A stretch of 64,000 nt of DNA, from contig OZ023199.1 of NCBI GenBank assembly GCA_963995505.1, positions 7,931,906-7,995,905 on the forward strand. The letters are read 5' to 3'. The position numbers and the translations under genes are program-made. Below are positions 57,901-64,000 of the stretch, one piece after another. Numbering within the stretch: the first letter of the stretch is position 1; each line of letters opens with the position of its first letter. The notes beneath the pieces were generated by a model that was not told the origin of the DNA, did no database searches, and was given only the letters and a program-made list of their open reading frames with translations. This DNA comes from Hypericum androsaemum (Eukaryota > Streptophyta > Magnoliopsida > Malpighiales > Hypericaceae).

Positions 57901-59187
57901 AGTAGCGTCAATGCAATATTCCATGGCTTTTTTAAAGGTATGTTTAAGGAGATTTAAGGAATCTTGACCGGGATCTTCAATCAAATCTATAAAGTCATCT
58001 TTAATGAAATCCCAGAAATCTACAGCAATGTCTTCAAAGGGAGCGTCAATGGCAGCTTTAAAGGCATCTTCAACGCCATCTAAGGAATCTTGACAGGGCT
58101 CTTTATCTTGAATGGCATCCTTAAGGACCTGAAAAAGGCGATTCCAGGGATCTTGACCGGGATTTTCAATGGCATCTTTAACGCCATTTACGAAATCTGG
58201 ACCGGGATCTTCAGGGTCCTCTAACTCCGCCTCCTTGTCACTGAGATTTTCAAGGAGAGCTTTAACGGCATCTTTAACGACCTCTTTAACGACATCCCGG
58301 GGATGTTTAGGGTCCTCTAACTCTGCCTCATTGTCACTGAGATCTGCAATGGCAGCTATAAGGGCATCTTTAACGACATCCCAGGGATGTTTAGGGTCCT
58401 CTAACTGCGCCTCATTGTCACTGAGATCTGCAATGGCAGCTTGAATGGCGTCTTCAAGGAGAATTATAAGGGCAGTTTTAACGACACCGACATCCCGGGG
58501 ATCTTTAGGGTCCTCTAACTCCGCCTCATTGTCACTGAGATCTGCAATGGCAGCTATAAGGGCATCTTTAACGACATCCCGGGGATCTTTAGGGTCCTCT
58601 AACTCCGCCTCATTGTCACTGAGATCTTCAAGGACAGCTTTAACGGCGTCTTTAAGGACATGTTTAACGACATCTTTAAAGACATCTAAGGGATCTTCAA
58701 TGGGATCTTCAGGGTCCTCTAACTCCACCTCATTGTCAATGGGATCTGCAATGGGATCAAGAATAGGATCTAAGGAATTAAAGTGAATGGGATCTGAGGA
58801 ATCAAAGTGAATGGGATCCAAGGAACGCATTTGTTGATCCATAGGCTTCCAAGTATCTGAATCAAGCAAAAAGTCAATGCGCTCCGAACTCTTCATTTTT
58901 ATGTAAGAATCACAATATTCACAAATATACATTTTTTCCTTAGCAATTTTGTGATAGGTCATTCCGTCGCAAAAGTCGCACACAACCCAGAGATGGCTAA
59001 AATCTTTTGGTCTGATGAGACCGGTACAATTTTCATTTGTAGTTAAAATTGTACTCTCAATTTCATCAGGATTTGCCCCTTCACTCATTTCACTCATATT
59101 TTCCTTTTCACTCATTTTTTCCTTGTCACTGATTTTTTCAGTGTCACTGATTTTTTCCTTGTCACTCATATTTTCCTTGTCACTCAT
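51985..59187 (-). CDS. accD: Giant accD-like frame: zinc ribbon plus helical repeats, no catalytic domain
   Basis: The 2400-codon frame is uninterrupted. Residues 1-30 are five hexapeptide repeats (MSDKEN type). Residues 65-128 match plastid AccD: HLWVVCDFCDG, CEYC, SSERIDFLLD, DTWKPMD, SLDPIHF. The cysteines (70, 73, 89, 92) keep the C-X2-C-X15-C-X2-C spacing of AccD zinc ribbons. AccD is the beta carboxyltransferase subunit of plastid acetyl-CoA carboxylase (malonyl-CoA for fatty acid synthesis) and is usually about 500 residues long. The carboxyltransferase domain that should follow is absent. About 2,200 residues of repeats replace it, rich in Asp, Glu, Lys and Ala, such as DALKDTLKAAIKARSED and ADPVKAALKAFSEDPGQDSL. 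The end is a unique tail (SYCRDLGICIYVDKEEIPFH). The start is fixed by a Shine-Dalgarno site. It is either a copy of an extreme plastid allele or a NUPT with later repeat growth. Carboxyltransferase activity from this frame alone is not credible. Confidence 0.8.
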   Translation of the reverse strand: MSDKENMSDKEKISDTEKISDKEKMSEKENMSEMSEGANPDEIESTILTTNENCTGLIRPKDFSHLWVVCDFCDGMTYHKIAKEKMYICEYCDSYIKMKSSERIDFLLDSDTWKPMDQQMRSLDPIHFDSSDPIHFNSLDPILDPIADPIDNEVELEDPEDPIEDPLDVFKDVVKHVLKDAVKAVLEDLSDNEAELEDPKDPRDVVKDALIAAIADLSDNEAELEDPKDPRDVGVVKTALIILLEDAIQAAIADLSDNEAQLEDPKHPWDVVKDALIAAIADLSDNEAELEDPKHPRDVVKEVVKDAVKALLENLSDKEAELEDPEDPGPDFVNGVKDAIENPGQDPWNRLFQVLKDAIQDKEPCQDSLDGVEDAFKAAIDAPFEDIAVDFWDFIKDDFIDLIEDPGQDSLNLLKHTFKKAMEYCIDATPMNNTMKYCIDPTTSALFIKDIGKFWDGVSYFVSDTVQNRIDDYFSEVPHFDPPYMYSLKNFLNVGYFKVKDSQKNPGQHRRDILKDALKDTLKAAIKDPGPDSLAGLKDAIKSVLADMIAYQKDFNKQSTDFKKSVQHRWDVVKAAVKAAIEDPGQDSLDRVEDAFVDAPDKVYIELGYIIKDAVKAAIEDPGPDSLDVLKDAIKDAIKEGMDIPSFAPFEDNVEDFVDFWHFIKDAIKKAAKKDPWDGVKGALIAAIQDHGPDSLNVMREAFKAVSDASFSYSLAVLYGAVQKVVLEKGFIKDFHSPDAVLDAIIDILKAAFEAHAQKAIDEGWLKVFQYRFGGYKGPWNGVKAALKAALEDPDQDSLKRVADALKAKDFIPSSFSSETVADVLSNAFQQAVFENGPIESAPSTDAVVNVVINILKANLTYSDSEEFVQYRWDFVKAALKDLYQKAVQHRWDVLKDALKAAIEDTGQESFDVDNAFKAVSDAPLSYLSAVFNAVAKRADLEHGHIKDSHSLDAVLNASIDILKVVLKDPLKAAIEDEDPDPDFVNGVKKEVVKHVFKDAVKAVLEDLSDKEAELEDPKHPCDVVKDALIVAIEAAIEDLSDNEAELEEDPKDPQDVVKEVVKHVFKDAVKAVREDLSNNKAELEDPKDPRDVVKAALKALLEDLSDNEAELEDPKDPRDVVKARSENPLDVLKDAIEDPWDRLKKAVNVAIDVPIEDSFDGVEDALKAALDAPFEDIVDFWHFIKNAFKAVIKDLDQESLDVLKDDIKKAMEYCIDDTTIALSIKDIGKFWYVVKDALKAPIEDSDDFEDPDDFEDPDDFEDPDDFEDPQKDPGQHRRDILKDALKDTLKAAIKNPGPNSLDGFNYAIKAVLEDCIDTVASWELAKKVFTDYEKSVQHRRDVLKDAVKAAIEDPGQDSLDRVEAAFADAIYRVPYNVDVQFWYAIHDAVIDAIEDINAIEDPIEDSLYVLLNQDKIKVAIKFAIKYTIDLPVVDLFEDIVDFWYFIKDAFKAAIENLIGNPVKADLKAFSEDPGRDSLDPLKDTLKAAIKARSEDSGDGLKDAIEDPIADPVKAALKAFSEDPGQDSLDALKDTLKDAIKARSEDSGNGLKDAIEDPIADPVKAALKAFSEDPGQDSLDALKDTLKAAIKARSEDSGDGLKDAIENPVQDPWDVVKAAVKAAIEDPGQDSLKRVEAAFADAIYRVPYDVDVQFWYVIQDAVIDAIEDPGSDYLYVLQEKMKLAIKYVIDLPVVDPFEDIKDIVDFWHFIKDAIEAAIEDPFADPVKADLKAFSEDPDQDFFDNALTLKGTFTARIEDSWDGLLDAIKNPVPDPLDVLKDAIEAAIEDPFADPVKAAFKAFREDLDLESLEALKDAIQAAFKARSEYSWDVVKAAVKAAIEDPGQDSLDRVEAAFADAIYRVPYDVDVQFWYVIQDAVIDAIEDINAIEDPGSDYLYVLQNKEKMKLAIKFAIKYAIDLPVVDPFEDIKDIVDFWHFIKDAFKAAIEDPIADPVKAALKAFSEDPGQDSLDALKNILKAAIKARSEDSWDVVKAAVKAAIEDPSQDSLDGVEDALKAAIHYPIGDLVDLWYIIKDAFKAAIEDPGQDSLDVLKHVFKETILVSINDPLDVRIADITKFWYVIKDVIKATIKARSEDSGDGLKDAIEDPIADPVKAALKAFSEDPGQDSLDALKDTLKAAIKARSEDSGDGLKDAIEDPIADPVKAALKAFSEDPGQDSLDALKDTLKAAIKARSEDSGDGLKDAIEDPIADPVKAALKAFSEDPGQDSLDALKDTLKAAIKARSEDSWDVVKAAVKAAIEDPSQDSLDGVEDALKAAIHYPIGDLVDLWYIIKDAFKAAIEDPGQDSLDVLKHAFKETILVSINDPLDVRIADITKFWYVIKDVIKDAIEDPIDKEDPIDKEAELEAVADSYCRDLGICIYVDKEEIPFHKASDSEDEGE
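52451..52900 (-). repeat. 150-bp tandem repeat, three units, in the accD-like frame
   Basis: TCTTCACTGCGAGC recurs at 52451, 52601, 52751 and 52901, giving three nearly identical 150-bp units. Each encodes 50 residues with two predicted amphipathic helices (DALKDTLKAAIKARSED and ADPVKAALKAFSED) joined by Asp/Pro/Gly turns. The same unit recurs at 54401-54700 and in the second copy of the region. Confidence 0.92.
54401..54700 (-). repeat. 150-bp tandem repeat, second array
   Basis: The 150-bp unit described at 52451 occurs again here as two full units (starts 54401, 54551 and 54701), with a few substitutions, for example CATTCCC for CATCCCC at 54540. The array continues into a partial third unit. 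Confidence 0.9.
55381..55452 (-). repeat. Four 18-bp repeats encoding DDFEDP
   Basis: Four exact or nearly exact 18-bp units (ATCTTCAAAGTCATCGGG) encode the acidic hexapeptide DDFEDP four times. The same array is present at 61411-61482 in the second copy. The unit length is again a multiple of three. Confidence 0.92.
58804..58995 (-). other. accD: AccD zinc-ribbon domain, residues 65-128
   Basis: This is the only part of the giant frame with clear homology. It has the four zinc-binding cysteines with AccD spacing, followed by the conserved AccD linker (RIDFLLDSDTWKPMDQQM, then LDPIHF). In bacteria this domain helps bind nucleic acid and shape the enzyme. Homology stops just after SLDPIHF, where the first short repeat (SDPIHFNSLDPI) starts, so expansion appears to begin from that motif. 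Confidence 0.88.
59098..59187 (-). repeat. Five 18-bp repeats encoding the N-terminal hexapeptides
   Basis: Five 18-bp units encode MSDKEN, MSDKEK, ISDTEK, ISDKEK and MSEKEN. They may have moved the start codon upstream, since four of the five units could carry or once carried ATG. The unit length is a multiple of three. Confidence 0.85.
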
Positions 59188-59192
59188 TTTTT

Positions 59193-59197
59193 CCTCC
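59193..59197 (-). promoter_or_regulatory. Shine-Dalgarno site of the accD-like frame
   Basis: On the minus strand GGAGG lies five bases before the ATG (GGAGGAAAAAATG). This is an ideal bacterial or plastid ribosome-binding site and not a feature of nuclear genes. It supports both the plastid origin and this start codon. Confidence 0.8.
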
Positions 59198-59905
59198 TAT
59201 AACCTATAAGGGGTTTAATACCAAATTAGTCCTGAAACTGGTTTAGAATCATCCTAACCAAGAACTGAAAAATGTTTTGGATCGTTCTACTTTGTTTTTT
59301 GTTTATTTAATACTCAATAACTCAATACTAAAAAAAAAGGGTCTAGTGTCGAACAGAACAAATGATGTCGAGCCGCCAGCACCTTACATTTTCTATATAT
59401 AATGAGCTAGGTTATACTGAATAGGTCGGTTGGGTATAGAAATCCCCAGTCGATCATGTCCTTCAAGTCGCACATTGTTTTTTAGCACATCGCCTCAAAT
59501 CAAGTTTTACCATAACATTTAGGGAATTTTGGAATTGTGAACCGGTATAGACTCGATTACATTATGTAATTTTGTATTCTCGAACACACAGTATCCTCTT
59601 TTAGTATTATCGCGATACAGTGGACGCGGAAGAAGTTGAACCCCCGCTATTACAGATTTGATCTGCAAATAACCGGGTTGGGGGTTGCTTGTCTCTTGTC
59701 TATAGCCAGGACCTCCGCCTGCCAAGAAGCCCAGCCCCACCCCAAGTTGAACCCTTGACTTCGGGAATCTATTTTAACCCCGAGCTTTCCTGGGCTTGGG
59801 CTATCGCTGGGCTATAGATAGAGCAAATACCTTCTCAACGGGGCTCTTCGGGTTTTATCACTCAACCCAACCTGGCATCCGAAAAGCCTCCCCCTCGCCG
59901 CGCGT
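59198..59905. other. Rearranged plastid-like spacer upstream of the accD-like frame
   Basis: No credible gene is visible. On the minus strand near 59440-59495 the string GTGCGACTTGAAGGACATGA resembles the 5' end of plastid group II introns (GTGYG start). This is a tentative reading without an exon or domain V to back it. Positions 59640-59840 are G/C-richer and unassigned. Open frames of 60-75 codons here show no features. Confidence 0.45.
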
Positions 59906-60078
59906 CCCGTTCGGTTGTTCAAGACTCATTCTAGGTAGGCAATGGGGCGAAAGCAGTCGCCCCTTCGAGACATGCAGGTAAAACAAACACCCACGGTATC
60001 CTAGTTTTCTTTTCTTATTCTCGAAAAGAAAAATCTGCACCCATCCATCCTATTTTAGGATTCTAGGGATGGATGCAG
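59906..60078. repeat. 173-bp direct repeat, copy A
   Basis: The segment from CCCGTTCGGTTG to GGATGCAG is repeated at 60148-60320 with about two differences. It contains a perfect 7-bp stem hairpin (GGGGCGA 59944-59950, loop AAGCAG, TCGCCCC 59957-59963). The two copies flank the tRNA-like gene. Rearranged plastomes often carry such repeats around tRNA genes. Confidence 0.9.
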
Positions 60079-60150
60079 AGGGCGCGAGAGGATTCAAACC
60101 TCCGACGGCGGGTAAAACACCCGATGCCTTATCACTCGGCCACGCGCCCC
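60079..60150 (-). tRNA. tRNA-like gene, 72 nt, possibly tRNA-Lys(UUU), unusual loops
   Basis: On the minus strand the 72 bases fold as a tRNA. The acceptor stem is GGGGCGC with GCGCCCT (first pair G-U). The D-arm is GCC-GAGTGATAA-GGC. The anticodon stem is TCGGG/CCCGC with loop TGTTTTA. The T-arm is GGAGG-TTTGAAT-CCTCT. In the standard register the anticodon is TTT (Lys). Two invariant positions are broken: G instead of U at 33, and T instead of C at 56. Acceptor and D-arm resemble plastid trnQ, so a diverged trnQ is the main alternative. The odd loops suggest a pseudogene or a very divergent plastid tRNA. Confidence 0.55.
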
Positions 60151-60320
60151 GTTCGGTTGTTCAAGATTCATTCTAGGTAGGCAATGGGGCGAAAGCAGTC
60201 GCCCCTTCGAGACATGCAGGTAAAACAAACACCCACGGTATCCTAGTTGTCTTTTCTTATTCTCGAAAAGAAAAATCTGCACCCATCCATCCTATTTTAG
60301 GATTCTAGGGATGGATGCAG
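60148..60320. repeat. 173-bp direct repeat, copy B
   Basis: This is the second copy of the repeat at 59906, including the hairpin (GGGGCGA from 60186). It ends GGATGCAG and joins directly to accD-like sequence (GCAGCTTCAACGCG). The four bases GCAG are shared by both sides, which indicates a join by microhomology. Confidence 0.9.
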
Positions 60321-63300
60321 CTTCAACGCGCTTTAAAGAATCTTGACCGGGATCTTCAATGGCAGCTTTAACGACATCCCAGGGATCTTGAACGGGATTT
60401 TCAATGGCATCTTTTTAGCCATCCCCAGAATCTTCACTGCGAGCTTTAATGGCAGCTTTAAGGGTATCTTTAAGAGCATCTAAGGAATCTTGACCGGGAT
60501 CTTCACTGAAAGCTTTAAGGGCTGCTTTAACGGGATCTGCAATGGGATCTTCAATGGCATCTTTTAAGCCATCCCCAGAATCTTCACTGCGAGCTTTAAT
60601 GGCAACTTTAAGGGTTTCTTTAAGAGCATCTAAGGAATCTTGACCGGGATCTTCACTGAAAGCTTTAAGGGCTGCTTTAACGGGATCTGCAATGGGATCT
60701 TCAATGGCATCTTTTAAGCCATCCCCAGAATCTTCACTGCGAGCTTTAATGGCAGCTTTAAGGGTATCTTTAAGGGGATCTAAGGAATCTCGACCGGGAT
60801 ATTCACTGAAAGCTTTAAGGTCTGCTTTAACGGGATTTCCAATGAGATTTTCAATGGCAGCTTTAAAGGCATCTTTAATGAAATACCAGAAATCTACAAT
60901 GTCTTCAAAGAGATCGACAACGGGAAGGTCAATGGTATATTTAATGGCAAATTTAATGGCCACTTTAATTTTATCTTGATTTAGAAGGACATATAAGGAA
61001 TCTTCAATGGGATCTTCAATGGCATTTATATCTTCAATGGCATCTATAACGGCATCGTGAATGGCATACCAGAACTGTACATCTACATTGTAGGGAACGC
61101 GGTAAATGGCATCTGCAAAGGCAGCTTCAACGCGATCTAAGGAATCTTGGCCGGGATCTTCAATGGCAGCTTTAACGGCATCTTTAAGGACATCCCTGCG
61201 ATGTTGAACAGATTTTTCGTAATCTGTAAAAACTTTTTTTGCGAGTTCCCAGGAAGCTACTGTGTCAATGCAATCTTCAAGGACAGCTTTAATGGCATAG
61301 TTAAAGCCATATAAGGAATTTGGACCGGGATTTTTAATGGCAGCTTTAAGGGTATCTTTAAGGGCATCTTTAAGGATATCCCTGCGATGTTGACCAGGAT
61401 CTTTTTGGGGATCTTCAAAGTCATCGGGATCTTCAAAGTCATCGGGATCTTCAAAGTCATCGGGATCTTCAAAGTCATCGGAATCTTCAATGGGAGCTTT
61501 AAGGGCATTTTTAACGACATACCAGAATTTTCCAATGTCTTTAATGGAAAGGGCAATGGTAGTATCGTCAATGCAATATTCCATGGCTTTTTTAATGTCA
61601 TCTTTAAGGACATCTAAGGACTCTTGATCGAGATCTTTAATGACAGCTTTAAAGGCATTTTTAATGAAATGCCAGAAATCTACAATGTCTTCAAAGGGAG
61701 CGTCAAGGGCAGCTTTAAGGGCATCTTCAACGCCATTGAAGGAATCTTCAATGGGAACATCAATGGCAACATTAACGGCCTTTTTAAGGCGATCCCAGGG
61801 ATCTTCAATGGCAGCTTTAAAGGCATCTTTAATGATATACCATAAATCTACAAGGTCTCCAATGGGATAGTGAATGGCAGCTTTAAGGGCATCTTCAACG
61901 CCATCTAAGGAATCTTGACTGGGATCTTCAATGGCAGCTTTAACGGCAGCTTTAACGACATCCCAGGAATCTTCACTGCGAGCTTTAATGGCAGTTTTAA
62001 GGATATTTTTAAGAGCATCTAAGGAATCTTGACCGGGATCTTCACTGAAAGCTTTAAGGGCTGCTTTAACGGGATCTTCAATGGGATCTTCAATGGCAGC
62101 TTTAAAGGCATCTTTAATGAAATGCCAGAAATCTACAATGTCTTTAATGTCTTCAAAGGGATCGACAACGGGAAGGTCAATGGCATATTTAATGGCAAAT
62201 TTAATGGCCAATTTCATTTTCTCTTTATTTTGAAGGACATATAAGTAATCTGAACCGGGATCTTCAATGGCATTTATATCTTCAATGGCATCTATAACGG
62301 CATCTTGAATGACATACCAGAACTGTACATCTACATCGTAGGGAACGCGGTAAATGGCATCTGCAAAGGCAGCTTCAACGCGATCTAAGGAATCTTGGCC
62401 GGGATCTTCAATGGCAGCTTTAACGGCAGCTTTAACGACATCCCAGGAATATTCACTGCGAGCTTTAATGGCAGCTTGAATGGCGTCTTTAAGGGCCTCT
62501 AAGGACTCTAGATCGAGATCTTCACAGAAAGCATTAAAGGCTGCTTTAACGGGATCTGCAAAGGGATCTTCAATGGCAGCTTCAATGGCATCTTTAAGGA
62601 CATCCAGGGGATCTGGAACGGGATTTTTAATGGCATCTAGTAAGCCATCCCAGGAATCTTCAATGCGAGCTGTAAAGGTACCTTTAAGGGTAAGGGCATT
62701 ATCGAAGAAATCTTGATCGGGATCTTCACTGAAAGCTTTAAGGTCTGCTTTAACGGGATCTGCAAAGAGATCTTCAATGGCAGCTTCAATGGCATCTTTA
62801 ATGAAATGCCAGAAATCTACAATGTCTTTAATGTCTTCAAAGGGATCGACAACGGGAAGGTCAATGACATATTTAATGGCAAATTTAATGGCCAATTTCA
62901 TTTTCTCTTGAAGGACATATAAGTAATCTGAACCGGGATCTTCAATGGCATCTATAACGGCATCTTGAATGACATACCAGAACTGTACATCTACATCGTA
63001 GGGAACGCGGTAAATGGCATCTGCAAAGGCAGCTTCAACGCGCTTTAAAGAATCTTGACCGGGATCTTCAATGGCAGCTTTAACGGCAGCTTTAACGACA
63101 TCCCAGGGATCTTGAACGGGATTTTCAATGGCATCTTTTAAGCCATCCCCAGAATCTTCACTGCGAGCTTTAATGGCAGCTTTAAGGGTATCTTTAAGAG
63201 CATCTAAGGAATCTTGACCGGGATCTTCACTAAAGCTTTAAGGGCTGCTTTAACGGGATCTGCAATGGGATCTTCAATGGCATCTTTTAAGCCATCCCCA

Positions 63301-64000
63301 GAATCTTCACTGCGAGCTTTAATGGCAGCTTTAAGGGTATCTTTAAGAGCATCTAAGGAATCTTGACCGGGATCTTCACTGAAAGCTTTAAGGGCTGCTT
63401 TAACGGGATCTGCAATGGGATCTTCAATGGCATCTTTTAAGCCATCCCCAGAATCTTCACTGCGAGCTTTAATGGCAGCTTTAAGGGTATCTTTAAGGGG
63501 ATCTAAGGAATCTCGACCGGGATCTTCACTGAAAGCTTTAAGGTCTGCTTTAACGGGATTTCCAATGAGATTTTCAGTGGCAGCTTTAAAGGCATCTTTA
63601 ATGAAATACCAGAAATCTACAATGTCTTCAAAGAGATCGACAACGGGAAGGTCAATGGTATATTTAATGGCAAATTTAATGGCCACTTTAATTTTATCTT
63701 GATTTAGAAGGACATATAAGGAATCTTCAATGGGATCTTCAATGGCATTTATATCTTCAATGGCATCTATAACGGCATCGTGAATGGCATACCAGAACTG
63801 TACATCTACATTGTAGGGAACGCGGTAAATGGCATCTGCAAAGGCAGCTTCAACGCGATCTAAGGAATCTTGGCCGGGATCTTCAATGGCAGCTTTAACG
63901 GCATCTTTAAGGACATCCCTGCGATGTTGAACGGATTTTTCGTAATCTGTAAAAACTTTTTTTGCGAGTTCCCAGGAAGCTACTGTGTCAATGCAATCTT
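60321..64000 (-). pseudogene. accD: Second, broken mosaic copy of the accD-like repeat region
   Basis: Positions 60321 to about 61807 match 54279-55777 (offset 6,030 bp after a 12-bp deletion). At about 61808 the copy switches to sequence like 53070-54370. After about 63120 it matches the 54380 region again, and it leaves the window unfinished. It therefore has a different module order from the first copy. It is interrupted by an in-frame stop near 60415 (CTTTTTAGCC for CTTTTAAGCC in the first copy) and a one-base deletion near 63232. Between them an 828-codon frame (60415-62901) stays open. No zinc ribbon is present in the window. It may be a duplicated and decaying segment, or the interior of another full copy. 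Confidence 0.8.

Noticed and set aside
52862..58786. Plus-strand open frames rich in Ser, Met and Lys opposite the accD-like frame
   Set aside because: They repeat because the coding repeats on the other strand do. They have no ribosome site or domain.
51985..59187. Identification as ycf1 or ycf2, the usual giant plastid genes
   Set aside because: The N-terminal four-cysteine ribbon and following linker match AccD, and there are no membrane segments or AAA motifs.
1..64000. The window as a single plastid genome segment
   Set aside because: LTR retrotransposons with tRNA-Met primer sites and more than 40 kb of satellite are nuclear features. Plastid-like parts are confined to 11875-12880 and 51571-64000.

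Overview
The window looks like nuclear DNA from a flowering plant, most likely a eudicot. It combines a very large 10-bp satellite array, plant-type Ty3/gypsy LTR retrotransposon pieces with tRNA-Met primer sites, and stretches of plastid-derived DNA. The species cannot be named from the sequence. I recognise no intact ordinary nuclear gene.

Layout. Positions 1-44243 are almost entirely a pyrimidine-rich satellite with the core TTTTC(A/T)TGCC. The left part (1-11828 and 12881-16548) is degenerate. The part from about 17.9 to 44.2 kb is much more homogeneous and organised into higher-order blocks, including a 2.54-kb tandem duplication and repeats of about 540 bp. The array is interrupted by a plastid-derived mosaic (11875-12880, with an atpA fragment and a perfect 24-bp-arm hairpin), a probable solo LTR (16549-17055), two inverted fragments of one LTR family (23387-23898 and 41742-42058) and a 200-N assembly gap (28768-28967).

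From 44244 to 51570 there are LTR retrotransposon remains. First comes an LTR end with a primer-binding site and a decayed interior. Then comes a Ty3/gypsy element of centromeric-retrotransposon (CRM) type with LTR, primer-binding site and gag-protease-RT-RNase H. The element carries one premature stop and is cut off inside RNase H, where sequence identical to the 3' end of plastid trnK begins.

Positions 51571-64000 look plastid-derived. The main feature is a 2400-codon open frame on the minus strand with a plastid-type Shine-Dalgarno site. Its N-terminus carries the four-cysteine zinc ribbon of plastid accD (acetyl-CoA carboxylase carboxyltransferase beta). The catalytic carboxyltransferase domain is absent. 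About 2,200 residues of acidic, helix-like tandem repeats take its place. Upstream lie a rearranged plastid-like spacer, a tRNA-like gene between 173-bp direct repeats, and a second, broken, mosaic copy of the accD-like repeat region that runs off the window.

How it fits together: a homogenised satellite with higher-order structure, CRM-type insertions and trapped organelle DNA is the usual picture of a plant (peri)centromere. That placement is inference. The giant accD-like frame is the most unusual object. Either it copies an extreme plastid accD allele, or it records repeat growth after transfer to the nucleus.
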